Assembly: GCA_902785105.1 (NCBI GenBank)
Contig: CACZXF010000051.1
Location: 1 to 43,466 of the forward strand
Source of the DNA: an uncultured Eubacteriales bacterium
GTDB lineage: Bacteria; Bacillota; Clostridia; Christensenellales; Aristaeellaceae
Length of the DNA stretch: 43,466 nt
Reading direction: 5' to 3'
Within the stretch, counting starts at the first letter, position 1. Every line of letters begins with the position of its first letter. Positions 34,346-41,212 of this stretch are shown here, one piece after another. Under the pieces are notes generated by a model that did not search any database, was not told the DNA's origin, and saw only the letters and a program-made list of their open reading frames with translations. The translations under genes and the position numbers were made by a program.

Positions 34346-34355
34346 TTTTTATAAT
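34327..34355 (+). promoter_or_regulatory. Promoter of the Nif11-like gene array
   Basis: TTTACA, 17 bases, TATAAT, 36 bases before the first ATG and overlapped by the inverted repeat. Confidence 0.8.
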
Positions 34356-34390
34356 ATGGGAAGAAATTATATGTTAAGGAGGGCGAACCG

Positions 34391-34780
34391 ATGTCAAAGG
34401 AATCCGCGGGGGCGTTTGTGCAGGCGGTATTGGGAGATGAAGCGCTTCACCAGCGCACGGCGAACCTCGAGCCGGAGCGCGTGGCCGAAATCGCGAAGGA
34501 ACTGGGCTATGACTTCACGGCGGAGGAGCTTGCCGAAGCCGTCAACGACAGCGTGGAGCTGAACCCCGACGAGCTTGAAGCGGCGGCGGGCGGCAGGAAC
34601 AATTCCGGAAATAACAAAGAGATCTACTGCCGCGGCAGCAACAACACCCGCAGGCATGAGTTTGTGATGATCGGCCAATTTGAGGACCGCTATTTCGGGT
34701 GGACGGACAGCTATGAGGTCTATAAATGCAAGCTCTGCGGCTATCAAAAGAGAAAGAGCATATACAGAGGAGAAAGGTGA
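34391..34780 (+). CDS. Nif11-leader peptide with C-terminal CHCC module, gene 1
   Basis: 129 residues. Residues 1-68 look like a Nif11-type (nitrile-hydratase-related) leader of a ribosomally made peptide: an N-terminal helix with FVQAVLGDEALHQRT, the EIAKELGYDFTAEELAEAV segment, and ELNPDELEAAAGG ending in Gly-Gly at 67-68, the usual processing point. The part after GG is not a short cysteine-rich core. It holds C80, H89, C113 and C116 in the order C-x8-H-x23-C-x2-C, with VYKCKLCGY at the second pair, like a small zinc ribbon. Ribosome site AAGGAGGGCGAACCG. No modifying enzyme or exporter is adjacent. Function unknown. Confidence 0.8.
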   Translation: MSKESAGAFVQAVLGDEALHQRTANLEPERVAEIAKELGYDFTAEELAEAVNDSVELNPDELEAAAGGRNNSGNNKEIYCRGSNNTRRHEFVMIGQFEDRYFGWTDSYEVYKCKLCGYQKRKSIYRGER

Positions 34781-34829
34781 CCAATGCTCAGACGGTGCGC
34801 GAATAATATATAAAAAGGAGGACAATACG

Positions 34830-35261
34830 ATGGCAAAGGAAGCGGCGATGGGATTTTATCAGTTGATCCTGGAGGATGAGGAACTCCGCGAACGTACAGC
34901 GAATCTCAAGCCCGAGGAAGTGGCGGAGATCGCGAAGGGGATGGGCTTTGTCTTCACGGCGGACGAGCTGGCCGAAGCAGTGAAGGAAGACAACCGGGAG
35001 CTTACCCCCGAAGAGCTCGAAGGGGCAACGGGCGGCCATGATCGTGGAGGTTATAGCGGGTCTAAAAAAGAGAAGACACACTGTCACGGCATTGCGAAGG
35101 GTCCCCGGCATCAATGGGTATATGTCGGCCACAAAGAGCAAAACTGGGGACTTTTTACCTTGGGAATCAACGTATATAAATGTAAGCTCTGCGGCTATGA
35201 AAGGAATGTAGGCACAAAGGGCAATGGAGAACTGAAAACGGACATATTCCATGAAGATTGA
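34830..35261 (+). CDS. Nif11-leader peptide with C-terminal CHCC module, gene 2
   Basis: 143 residues from the ATG at 34830 (AAAAGGAGGACAATACG upstream; a longer in-frame start lies inside gene 1 and is not used). Leader 1-69 with EDEELRERTANLKPEEVAEI and ELEGATGG (Gly-Gly 68-69). The C-terminal part repeats the gene 1 module exactly: C85, H94, C118, C121 (C-x8-H-x23-C-x2-C), again VYKCKLCGY. It starts 49 bases after gene 1 and ends before a good terminator, so genes 1 and 2 form one transcript. Confidence 0.8.
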   Translation: MAKEAAMGFYQLILEDEELRERTANLKPEEVAEIAKGMGFVFTADELAEAVKEDNRELTPEELEGATGGHDRGGYSGSKKEKTHCHGIAKGPRHQWVYVGHKEQNWGLFTLGINVYKCKLCGYERNVGTKGNGELKTDIFHED

Positions 35262-35300
35262 CCGCCGGCCTGGCCGGTGATTTGACTGTGCCCTGTGAAT

Positions 35301-35323
35301 ACCCCGCCCGAAGCGGGGTTTTT
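35301..35323 (+). terminator. Terminator after Nif11-like gene 2
   Basis: CCCCGC, loop CCGAA, GCGGGG, then TTTTT; 40 bases past the stop codon. Confidence 0.85.
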
Positions 35324-35354
35324 GGTGTACGAAATGGGTATATGAAGGAACTTA

Positions 35355-35520
35355 GTAACTATTCAGTCCACCCATATAAATTGAAGTTTGCAGGGGAGTC
35401 AAACCAACCTTGTAGGGGCGCCGTTTCGGCGCCCGCCCCTAACGAAACGCATCGTCCTACCCGGCGGGCGGTGGGACCGCTCCCAGCGGCCCCTGTTTAT
35501 CGACAGGACTGAATAGTTAC
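35355..35520. repeat. Family 1 element with perfect terminal repeats and target duplication (copy 14)
   Basis: GTAACTATTCAGTCC (35355-35369) and GGACTGAATAGTTAC (35506-35520) are perfect 15-bp inverted ends. GGAACTTA flanks both sides (35347-35354 and 35521-35528). The right inner arm has a deletion. The element separates Nif11-like gene 2 from gene 3. This copy defines the element boundaries. Confidence 0.93.
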
Positions 35521-35556
35521 GGAACTTATTTGATTTCAGAAAAGGAGGACAATACA

Positions 35557-35991
35557 ATGGCAATCGAAGCAGCGATTGGATTTGTAAAGTTGGTCATGGA
35601 GGATGAGGAGCTTCGCCAGCGCACGGCAGACCTCAAGCCGGAGGAAGTGGTCGACATTGCGAAGGAGAAGGGCTTTGTCTTCACGGCGGAGGAACTGACC
35701 GAAGCATCGAACGAAGTCAGGGAGATTACTTCCGACGAGCTTGAAGCGGCAACGGGGGGAGGGTCTAAACAAGTAGTTCCTTCTAATAGTCATGCAAGGG
35801 CCAAGAAGATATGGTGTAAGGGTCAGCATAAAAATGGCAAACATAATTATGTTTTTTCCCGCCACACGGAGGAGAAATGTCTTTGGTGGACTAATGGATA
35901 TAATGTCTATAAATGCACACGTTGCGGGTTTGAATACAAAATATCTACAGACGGCAAAGGAATGGAGAAACATTCTTTAGCAGACATATAA
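35557..35991 (+). CDS. Nif11-leader peptide with C-terminal CHCC module, gene 3
   Basis: 144 residues from the ATG at 35557 (AAAAGGAGGACAATACA upstream, nearly identical to the gene 2 site). Leader 1-68 with EDEELRQRTADLKPEEVVDI and ELEAATGG (Gly-Gly 67-68). The C-terminal module keeps C87, H96, C120, C123 with identical spacing to genes 1 and 2, plus an extra C108, while the residues between differ considerably. No promoter is clear between the inserted element and this gene; the insertion probably separated it from the array promoter. Confidence 0.8.
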   Translation: MAIEAAIGFVKLVMEDEELRQRTADLKPEEVVDIAKEKGFVFTAEELTEASNEVREITSDELEAATGGGSKQVVPSNSHARAKKIWCKGQHKNGKHNYVFSRHTEEKCLWWTNGYNVYKCTRCGFEYKISTDGKGMEKHSLADI

Positions 35992-36057
35992 TAGCTGCAA
36001 GCTCCGCAATCATGAATTGTCAGGGCCAGTCTGATCGCTGAACAGCAGGACAAGGTC

Positions 36058-36111
36058 ATGTCAAAGGGCTGAGCAGGCGCATTCGCGCAGGCAGTTGTGG
36101 AGGATGAAGCG
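36058..36111 (+). pseudogene. Decayed fourth Nif11-leader gene
   Basis: ATGTCAAAGGGCTGAGCAGG aligns with the start of gene 1: MSKG-stop-AGAFAQAVVEDEA against MSKESAGAFVQAVLGDEA. One codon has become a stop, and the similarity ends after DEA. A terminator follows at 36161. This is a relic of another array member, too short for an ordinary gene finder. Confidence 0.75.
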
Positions 36112-36160
36112 CCGCGCGGGCAAGGTCCGATGGCGCGGGGCCTCTGCGCCAGCGCGCCTG

Positions 36161-36204
36161 AAAGGGGAGCCGGGGAGAGTCGTTCTTCCCGGCTCCCCTT
36201 TTTT
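36161..36204 (+). terminator. Terminator after the Nif11-like array
   Basis: GGGGAGCCGGG faces CCCGGCTCCCC followed by TTTTTT. It probably once ended the fourth gene and now ends the array. Confidence 0.9.
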
Positions 36205-36220
36205 GTGGATGCCGCCATTC

Positions 36221-36367
36221 GGGGGTTTTGAGGGAGTTGGAAGTTGGGAGTTGGGAGTTGGGAGTGGCGGTGCAAATCTGTTCCGGATTTGATTTTATTT
36301 GAAATCCGGAGGATTTCGACCGCAACTTCCCACTTCTCACTTCCAACTCCCAACTCAAACAACCCCC
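36221..36367. repeat. GTTGGGA/TCCCAAC inverted repeat element, second copy
   Basis: Left arm GGGGGTTTTGAGGGAGTTGG... of short GTTGGGA units (36221-36263) faces CTTCCCACTTCTCACTTCC... ending CAAACAACCCCC (36323-36367). The middle is unrelated to the copy at 11992-12174. The following 36368-36475 shows nothing I can identify. Confidence 0.65.
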
Positions 36368-36475
36368 TCTCCACTGTCAACTCTGAGCAGCAACAAATCC
36401 ATAGGTATAATTCCGTTTTCCGCCAGGACAAACGCACGAATTGCGATTGTATTACAAAACGGGGAACACCCATGC

Positions 36476-36616
36476 CCGTAGGGGCGGCGTTGCGCCGCCC
36501 GCCCGATAGAACGCGATGTCTCGCAGGGGGCGGGCGCCGAAACGGCGCCCCTACAGGGTTGGATTGACTCCCCGACAAATTCCCATCTGCGGATTGAGCA
36601 AAGGCTGAATGGTAAC
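36476..36616. repeat. Family 1 palindromic element, copy 15
   Basis: Left end missing; full core and right end CCCCGACAAATTCCCATC, continuing to GGCTGAATGGTAAC, which matches the outer terminal repeat of the copy at 35355. Confidence 0.8.
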
Positions 36617-36657
36617 GGAGGACTCTGAGCAGTAACCAATTTTCCCAAAATAAGTCC

Positions 36658-36686
36658 TTTACAAAGTCCGGTTTTTGTGGTATCAT
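36658..36686 (+). promoter_or_regulatory. Promoter of the cobalamin riboswitch transcript
   Basis: TTTACA, 17 bases, TATCAT, just upstream of the aptamer. Confidence 0.65.
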
Positions 36687-36699
36687 AGTATAAAATTGA

Positions 36700-36880
36700 A
36701 TATCGGGAAATCTGCGGGTTCCGGCGTTGGCCGGATCAAAAGGGAACGGGGTGAGAATCCCCGACAGGACCGCTGCTGTGTGGGCGAGTGATGCGCGGAA
36801 AGCCATTGGCGCAAGCCGAGAAGGCGCGTATCGCGATGAACCCGAGCCAGAAGACCTGCCCGTGGACGAAATATCAGTTT
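36700..36880 (+). ncRNA. Cobalamin riboswitch aptamer
   Basis: Contains the conserved core in order: AAAAGGGAACGGGGTGAGAA then TCCCCGACAGGACCGCTGCTGT, GCGCGGAAAGCCATTGG (B12-box-like GCCATTG), and GAGCCAGAAGACCTGCC near the 3' end. It would bind a cobalamin and repress a downstream gene through the hairpin at 36963-36995. No B12 transport or synthesis gene follows within the window. Confidence 0.9.
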
Positions 36881-36962
36881 CTTCGGCCTCAAGAAAGATA
36901 TGTCCTGCGTTATAGCATTTGTGCGCTGTGTGCCGCTGCGCCGAATGCGTTATAGCCATTGA

Positions 36963-36998
36963 CGGGATATATGGGCCTTCAGCCGATATATCCCGATT
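36963..36998 (+). terminator. Terminator-like hairpin of the cobalamin riboswitch
   Basis: CGGGATATAT faces ATATATCCCG with an inner GGC/GCC pair, followed by ATTTTC. It is the probable expression platform. The short T-run suggests decay or a weak terminator. Confidence 0.6.
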
Positions 36999-37044
36999 TT
37001 CATGCCGGAAACAGCGATTGGTACCCGATGTTCCCGGTTCGCCA

Positions 37045-37130
37045 ACGTCCCGGCGCGACAAGCGGGGAAGTGCCGTTCCCCAGTGGCCGTCGTTTTCCCC
37101 CTTTGCGACAGCCCCGCCGCGCCGGGCACC
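37045..37130. other. Structured element of unknown nature
   Basis: CCCGGCGCG and GCGGGG on one side face CCCCGC and CGCGCCGGG on the other, a 15-bp interrupted stem. Smaller pairs inside include GTCG/CGAC. Several short open frames cross it on both strands, none with convincing support. It could be an RNA gene on either strand or a remnant. Confidence 0.4.
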
Positions 37131-37200
37131 CCCTTTATAATAATTCGGAATGAACCAACAGCGTTCATTCCATTTTTTTGCCCATGGTGCGTTCTCTTTT

Positions 37201-37390
37201 GCTAATTATTTAGTCTATTCCTATAAATTGAAGTTTATCGAGGAGACAAACTATCCCTGTAGGGGCGCCGTTTCGGCGCCCGCCCCCTGCAAGACGTCGC
37301 ATCCTATCGGGCGGGCGGCGCAACGCCGCCCCTACAGGAGAGCGGGTAACTCACCGACAAATCCCCGTTTATAGAAGGACTGAATAGGTA
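37201..37390. repeat. Family 1 element with 8-bp target duplication (copy 16)
   Basis: Flanked by TCTCTTTT at 37193-37200 and 37391-37398. Terminal repeats are worn (GCTAATTATTTAGTC and GGACTGAATAGGTA) but the inner ends ATAAATTGAAGTTTATCG and CACCGACAAATCCCCG and the core are intact. Confidence 0.85.
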
Positions 37391-37490
37391 TCTCTTTTGA
37401 TTGATACCGGTATATCAACGCAACACCGCTTGCACAGTTTACATCCGTTCTATAGACTGATAGCGAAAACACAAATCAGGAGTATGCAAT

Positions 37491-39437
37491 ATGAGCGAGG
37501 ATGCCTACAGCAAAGCGCGCAAACAGGCCCTGAAGGTATTTCATGCCCGGCTTCAGAAGGGGGAGAACCCCTATCTGCCGGTGCTGGCGGAGATCGAGGA
37601 GCAGCTCAACGCACTGTCCCGGCAGTCGCTGGGGCTGATACAGGTGCCCATGTCGAAGGTGGTGGGCACGGTCTCCAAGGGCCGCACCAACGCCTTCGCG
37701 GCCAACTTCATGCCCCTGCTGGATCAGGGCAGCGAGTTCTCCATGAAGTGGAACACGCTGTACAATTCCGTGGTGGAAAGCGGCATGCGCGAGCCGGTGA
37801 AGGCCTACGAATATTTGAATAAATACTATCTGATCGAGGGCAACAAGCGGGCCAGCGTCATGAAATTTCTGGACGCCGTGGCCATCGAGGCGGAGGTCAC
37901 CCGCGTCATCCCGCCCCGGAAGGATGACCCGGAATATCAGATTTACTTCGAGTTTCTCTCCTTCTATTCGGACACTCAGATCAATTACATATGGTTCACC
38001 AAGCCCGGCGGCTACGCGAAGCTCTGCGCGCTGACGGGCCACACCCCCGGGGAGAAGTGGACCGCCGAGGAAAAGAGCGACTTCGAGGCCGCCTACAACC
38101 GCTTCCGCAACGCCTACAAGGCCAGGGAGCGCGATAGAAAGCTGCCCATCACCACCGGCGACGCCTTCCTGATCTACCTCACCGCCATCGGCTATGCCGA
38201 CGCGCCGAAGAAGTTCGACCGGGAGATCAAGGGCGAGGTCAGCGCCCTCTGGAGCGAGTTCGAGAAGAACAAGCAGCAGGAAAACGTGGAGCTCATCATG
38301 AAGCCCACGGCCATGAAGCAGAGCAAGAACCTCATCAACGCGCTGTTCGGGCCGACGTTCGTCAAGGTGGCGTTTCTCTACAGCAAGGAGCCCTCGGAAT
38401 CCGGCTGGATCTACTGGCACGACCTGGGGCGCATCAATCTGGAAAACGCCCTGGGAAATCAGGTCATCACCGACACGCGGGTCTGCACGGACCCCAGCCA
38501 GTACGAGGCCGAGATCGAGAAGCTGATCGAGGAGGACAGCGCGCTGATATTCACCACCTCCCCGACGATGCTCTCCGCCTGCATGAAGGCGTCGGTGAAG
38601 CATCCTCATGCGCGGATACTGAACTGCTCCCTGCTGGCAAGCTGGCAGCGGGTGCGCTCGTATTACCTGCGCATCTACGAGGCCAAGTTTCTGGTGGGCA
38701 TGATCGCGGGCGCCATGACCGAGACGGGCCGCATCGGCTATCTGGGCGACTATCCCATATTCGGCATGGCCTCCAGCATCAACGCCTTCGCCATGGGCGC
38801 ACGGATGGTGAACCCCAAGGCCAAGGTGATACTCTCCTGGTCCACGCTGGAGGATTTCGACAAGGACCACCCCTTCGCGGACCCGCGCATCGACGTGATC
38901 TCCAGTCTGGACGTGTCCGCCCCGCGCCATCAGGACGTGGAATACGGCCTGTATTCCATCCGGGGCGACGAGAAGCGGAGCCTGGCCATACCGGTTTTCG
39001 ACTGGGGCCGCATCTACGAATCCCTGACTCGCAGCGTCCTGAAGGGCAACTGGAAGGAGGACGGCGCGGAGGCCGCCAAGGCCGTCAACTACTGGTGGGG
39101 CATGAACTCCGACGCGCTGGACATCGTGATGTCCGAGGACGTGACTTCCGGCCTGCGCCGCCTGGTGGAGCTGGTCAAGGCCCACATCCGGGAGGGCGTG
39201 TTCTGGCCCTTCGAGGGACTCATCCGCGACCAGGCCGGCGTCGCCCGCTGCCCCGCCGACGGCAGACTCAGCCCCGCCGACGTGGTCTCCATGAACTGGC
39301 TCACCGACAACGTGGTGGGCGGCTTCCCCGAGACCAGCGCCCTCAAGCCCCAGGCCCGCGCCCTCGTGGAGCTCCAGGGCATCCGCGAGGTCAACACCCC
39401 GGCGGCCAACCAGTTTAGCTGGAAGGCGGAAGAGTGA
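37491..39437 (+). CDS. Cytoplasmic BMP-domain (PnrA-like) protein with ParB-like N-terminal region
   Basis: 648 residues. The ATG at 37491 follows AGGAGTATGCAAT. There is no signal peptide. Residues 1-130 include PMSKVVGTVSKGRTNAFA and EGNKRASVMKFLDA (about 116-129), resembling the GNxR motif of ParB/sulfiredoxin-like domains. From about 290 to 530 the chain follows the BMP/PnrA binding-protein pattern: VKVAFLYSKEPSESGWIYWH, LIFTTSPTM, EAKFLVGMIAGAMTETGRIGYLGD, FAMGARMVNP. BMP proteins normally bind nucleosides outside the cell for an ABC transporter; a version kept in the cytoplasm would more likely be a sensor. No transporter genes adjoin. Role is inference. Confidence 0.7.
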   Translation: MSEDAYSKARKQALKVFHARLQKGENPYLPVLAEIEEQLNALSRQSLGLIQVPMSKVVGTVSKGRTNAFAANFMPLLDQGSEFSMKWNTLYNSVVESGMREPVKAYEYLNKYYLIEGNKRASVMKFLDAVAIEAEVTRVIPPRKDDPEYQIYFEFLSFYSDTQINYIWFTKPGGYAKLCALTGHTPGEKWTAEEKSDFEAAYNRFRNAYKARERDRKLPITTGDAFLIYLTAIGYADAPKKFDREIKGEVSALWSEFEKNKQQENVELIMKPTAMKQSKNLINALFGPTFVKVAFLYSKEPSESGWIYWHDLGRINLENALGNQVITDTRVCTDPSQYEAEIEKLIEEDSALIFTTSPTMLSACMKASVKHPHARILNCSLLASWQRVRSYYLRIYEAKFLVGMIAGAMTETGRIGYLGDYPIFGMASSINAFAMGARMVNPKAKVILSWSTLEDFDKDHPFADPRIDVISSLDVSAPRHQDVEYGLYSIRGDEKRSLAIPVFDWGRIYESLTRSVLKGNWKEDGAEAAKAVNYWWGMNSDALDIVMSEDVTSGLRRLVELVKAHIREGVFWPFEGLIRDQAGVARCPADGRLSPADVVSMNWLTDNVVGGFPETSALKPQARALVELQGIREVNTPAANQFSWKAEE

Positions 39438-39452
39438 AACGAACGGTATTGA

Positions 39453-39669
39453 GTCGATGAATTGGAATTTGGCGGACTGAGCGGGAATCCACCTCATCCG
39501 CCCCTTCGGGGCACCTTCCCCTCAAGGGGAAGGCTTTTGGGTTACTGGTAGCCCAACCCCTGCCTTCCCCTCGAGGAGCATCGAACGCCCGGAAAACAGT
39601 CCAGTGGACTGTTTTCAGTGAGATGGGGCCGGCAGGCCCTTGTCAGGTGCCCGTGAGGGCGGATGAGGT
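39453..39669. repeat. Family 2 palindromic element, copy 6
   Basis: Left end GATGAATTGGAATTTGGCGG, full core, right side ending GGGCGGATGAGGTG. GGTATTGA occurs directly on both sides (39445-39452 and 39670-39677), a possible target duplication, although the right end is shortened. It fills the gap before the metallophosphoesterase gene. Confidence 0.8.
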
Positions 39670-39741
39670 GGTATTGAACTGGTATAAACCATCGCCAATT
39701 CTCAATTTTCCATTTTCAATTCATGAAAGGTTCTGACCCCT

Positions 39742-40335
39742 GTGAAAATACTGCTGCTTGCGGACGTGGCGGACAAGGCGCTTTGGGATTTCCTGAACCG
39801 GGACCTGCTGGAGGGCATCGACCTGGTGCTCTCCTGCGGCGACCTGCCCGCGCCGTACCTGGAGTTTCTGACCTGCTTCACCCACGCGCCGATACTCTAC
39901 ATCCACGGCAACCACGACACCGCCTACGACCACAAGCCGCCGGAGGGCTGCGTCTGCGTGGAGGACACCGTGTATGAATACGAGGGCGTGCGCATACTGG
40001 GCCTGGGCGGCAGCATGCGCTACGGTCCCTCCAATCACATGTACAGTGAAAAGGAGATGGCGCGGCGGGTCAGGAAGCTCTGGTGGAAGCTCCGGCGCAG
40101 CAAGGGCTTTGACATACTCTTGACCCACGCCCCCGCCCACGGCGTCGGCGACCAGGAGGACATCCCCCACCGGGGCTTTGAGACCTTCAACCGCCTCATG
40201 GAACGCTACAAGCCCAAATACATGGTCCACGGCCACGTCCACCCGCAGTACGCCGCCATGGATTTCAAGCGGGAGCAGCAGTACGGCGAGACCACCGTGG
40301 TCAACGCCTATAAGCGGTATGTGATCGAGATATGA
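39742..40335 (+). CDS. Metallophosphoesterase
   Basis: Calcineurin-like phosphoesterase, 197 residues, GTG start at 39742. The metal-binding motifs are present, though the first is altered: LLLADVAD (where D-x-H is usual, His is absent), SCGDLPAPY (GD), IHGNHDTAYD (GNHD), LLTHAPAHG (H) and MVHGHVHPQ (GHxH). Substrate unknown. It ends 21 bases before the next gene, which is probably co-transcribed. Confidence 0.88.
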   Translation: MKILLLADVADKALWDFLNRDLLEGIDLVLSCGDLPAPYLEFLTCFTHAPILYIHGNHDTAYDHKPPEGCVCVEDTVYEYEGVRILGLGGSMRYGPSNHMYSEKEMARRVRKLWWKLRRSKGFDILLTHAPAHGVGDQEDIPHRGFETFNRLMERYKPKYMVHGHVHPQYAAMDFKREQQYGETTVVNAYKRYVIEI

Positions 40336-40356
40336 CCGGGCAAGGGGAGAAATGGC

Positions 40357-40884
40357 ATGAGACAATTCCCACAGGTTACAGAGGTCAAGGGCGTTCCGGG
40401 CGTCATCGACGAGGCATCCGTACGGGAAAAATACCGGAGACTGACCCTGCGGCTCATCGAACGGGGACTGACCATCACCACCATGGAGAGCTGCACTTCC
40501 GGGCAGGTCGTCTCCCTCATCACGGACACCGAGGGGTCCTCGGCGGTGGTGAAGGGCGCGTTCGTCACCTATGCCAACGCGACTAAGGTTCAGCAGGGCG
40601 TTCCCGCCGAGGTCATCGAGAAATACGGCGTCTATTCCGCGGAAACCGCCGTCGAAATGGCGGAGGCGTGCAAAAAAGCCTATGGCGCGGACATCGGCGT
40701 CGGCGTCACCGGCAGCTTCGGCAATATAGACCCCAACAACGCAGACAGCGTGCCCGGCGAGGTCTACTTCGCCATCGCAGACCATGAGGGCACAAAACCC
40801 TTTCACTGTACTGTGCCTCCCCAGCCCTCCCGCCTGGCCTATAAGCTGTATATGGCGGATGTCATCGTGGACAAATTGATATAA
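40357..40884 (+). CDS. CinA C-terminal domain / nicotinamide-nucleotide amidase (PncC) family
   Basis: 175 residues; ATG at 40357 after AAGGGGAG. The catalytic segment TTMESCTSGQVVSLIT (about 46-61), VVKGAFVTYANATK, YSAETAVEMAEACKK and GVGVTGSFGN match PncC-type proteins that deamidate nicotinamide mononucleotide. The N-terminal CinA (MoCF) domain is absent, so it is a stand-alone amidase form. A terminator follows. Confidence 0.88.
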   Translation: MRQFPQVTEVKGVPGVIDEASVREKYRRLTLRLIERGLTITTMESCTSGQVVSLITDTEGSSAVVKGAFVTYANATKVQQGVPAEVIEKYGVYSAETAVEMAEACKKAYGADIGVGVTGSFGNIDPNNADSVPGEVYFAIADHEGTKPFHCTVPPQPSRLAYKLYMADVIVDKLI

Positions 40885-40888
40885 ATAA

Positions 40889-40931
40889 CGCGGCAGTCGA
40901 TGCGAGATCGGCTGCCGCGCTTCGTTCTTTT
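40889..40931 (+). terminator. Terminator after the PncC-family gene
   Basis: GCGGCAG and an inner CGAT face ATCG and CTGCCGC. It is followed by a loose T-rich run (CTTCGTTCTTTT). Confidence 0.75.
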
Positions 40932-40939
40932 GGGATTCA

Positions 40940-41101
40940 GTCAATTCCGATAAATTGGAATTTGTCGGGGAGTCAAACCAACCTTGTAGGGGCGCCGTTT
41001 CGGCGCCCGCCCCCAACGAAACGCATCGTCCTACCCGGCGGGCGGCGCGCAACGCCGCCCCTACAGGAGCGTGTGCATCTCCCCGACAAATCCCTGTTTA
41101 C
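40940..41101. repeat. Family 1 palindromic element, copy 17
   Basis: Left end CGATAAATTGGAATTTGTCGGGG is the clearest example of the shared terminus. The right end is CCCCGACAAATCCCTG. It lies upstream of the PepX promoter. Confidence 0.88.
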
Positions 41102-41165
41102 GAACGCCCCCCATTCCCTCCAAAAATCCCAAACAACAGGGGTACAAATTTCCCATCGGATGTGG

Positions 41166-41171
41166 TATTAT
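41166..41171 (+). promoter_or_regulatory. Possible extended -10 promoter of the PepX-type gene
   Basis: TGTGGTATTAT, 41 bases before the start codon; no good -35. Similar TGG-TATAAT forms precede two other genes in the window. Confidence 0.4.
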
Positions 41172-41212
41172 ATATTACAGGTAAATTTCAAAGTGACAAA
41201 GGAGCGTGTATA

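Noticed and set aside
34680-34829. Longer start for Nif11-like gene 2 inside gene 1
   Set aside because: The extension has no ribosome site and is out of frame with gene 1, while the ATG at 34830 has AAAAGGAGG and gives the proper leader start.
36700-36880. Small open frames over the riboswitch
   Set aside because: The sequence matches the cobalamin aptamer core; the frames are incidental.
35907-37061. 384-codon leftward frame across the riboswitch and repeats
   Set aside because: It spans a riboswitch, a family 1 repeat, an inverted-repeat element and a terminator; it cannot be a real protein gene.
37002-37205. 67-codon frame after the cobalamin riboswitch as its target gene
   Set aside because: It starts inside or directly after the terminator hairpin, has no ribosome site, and crosses a strongly structured segment; I could not support it as coding.
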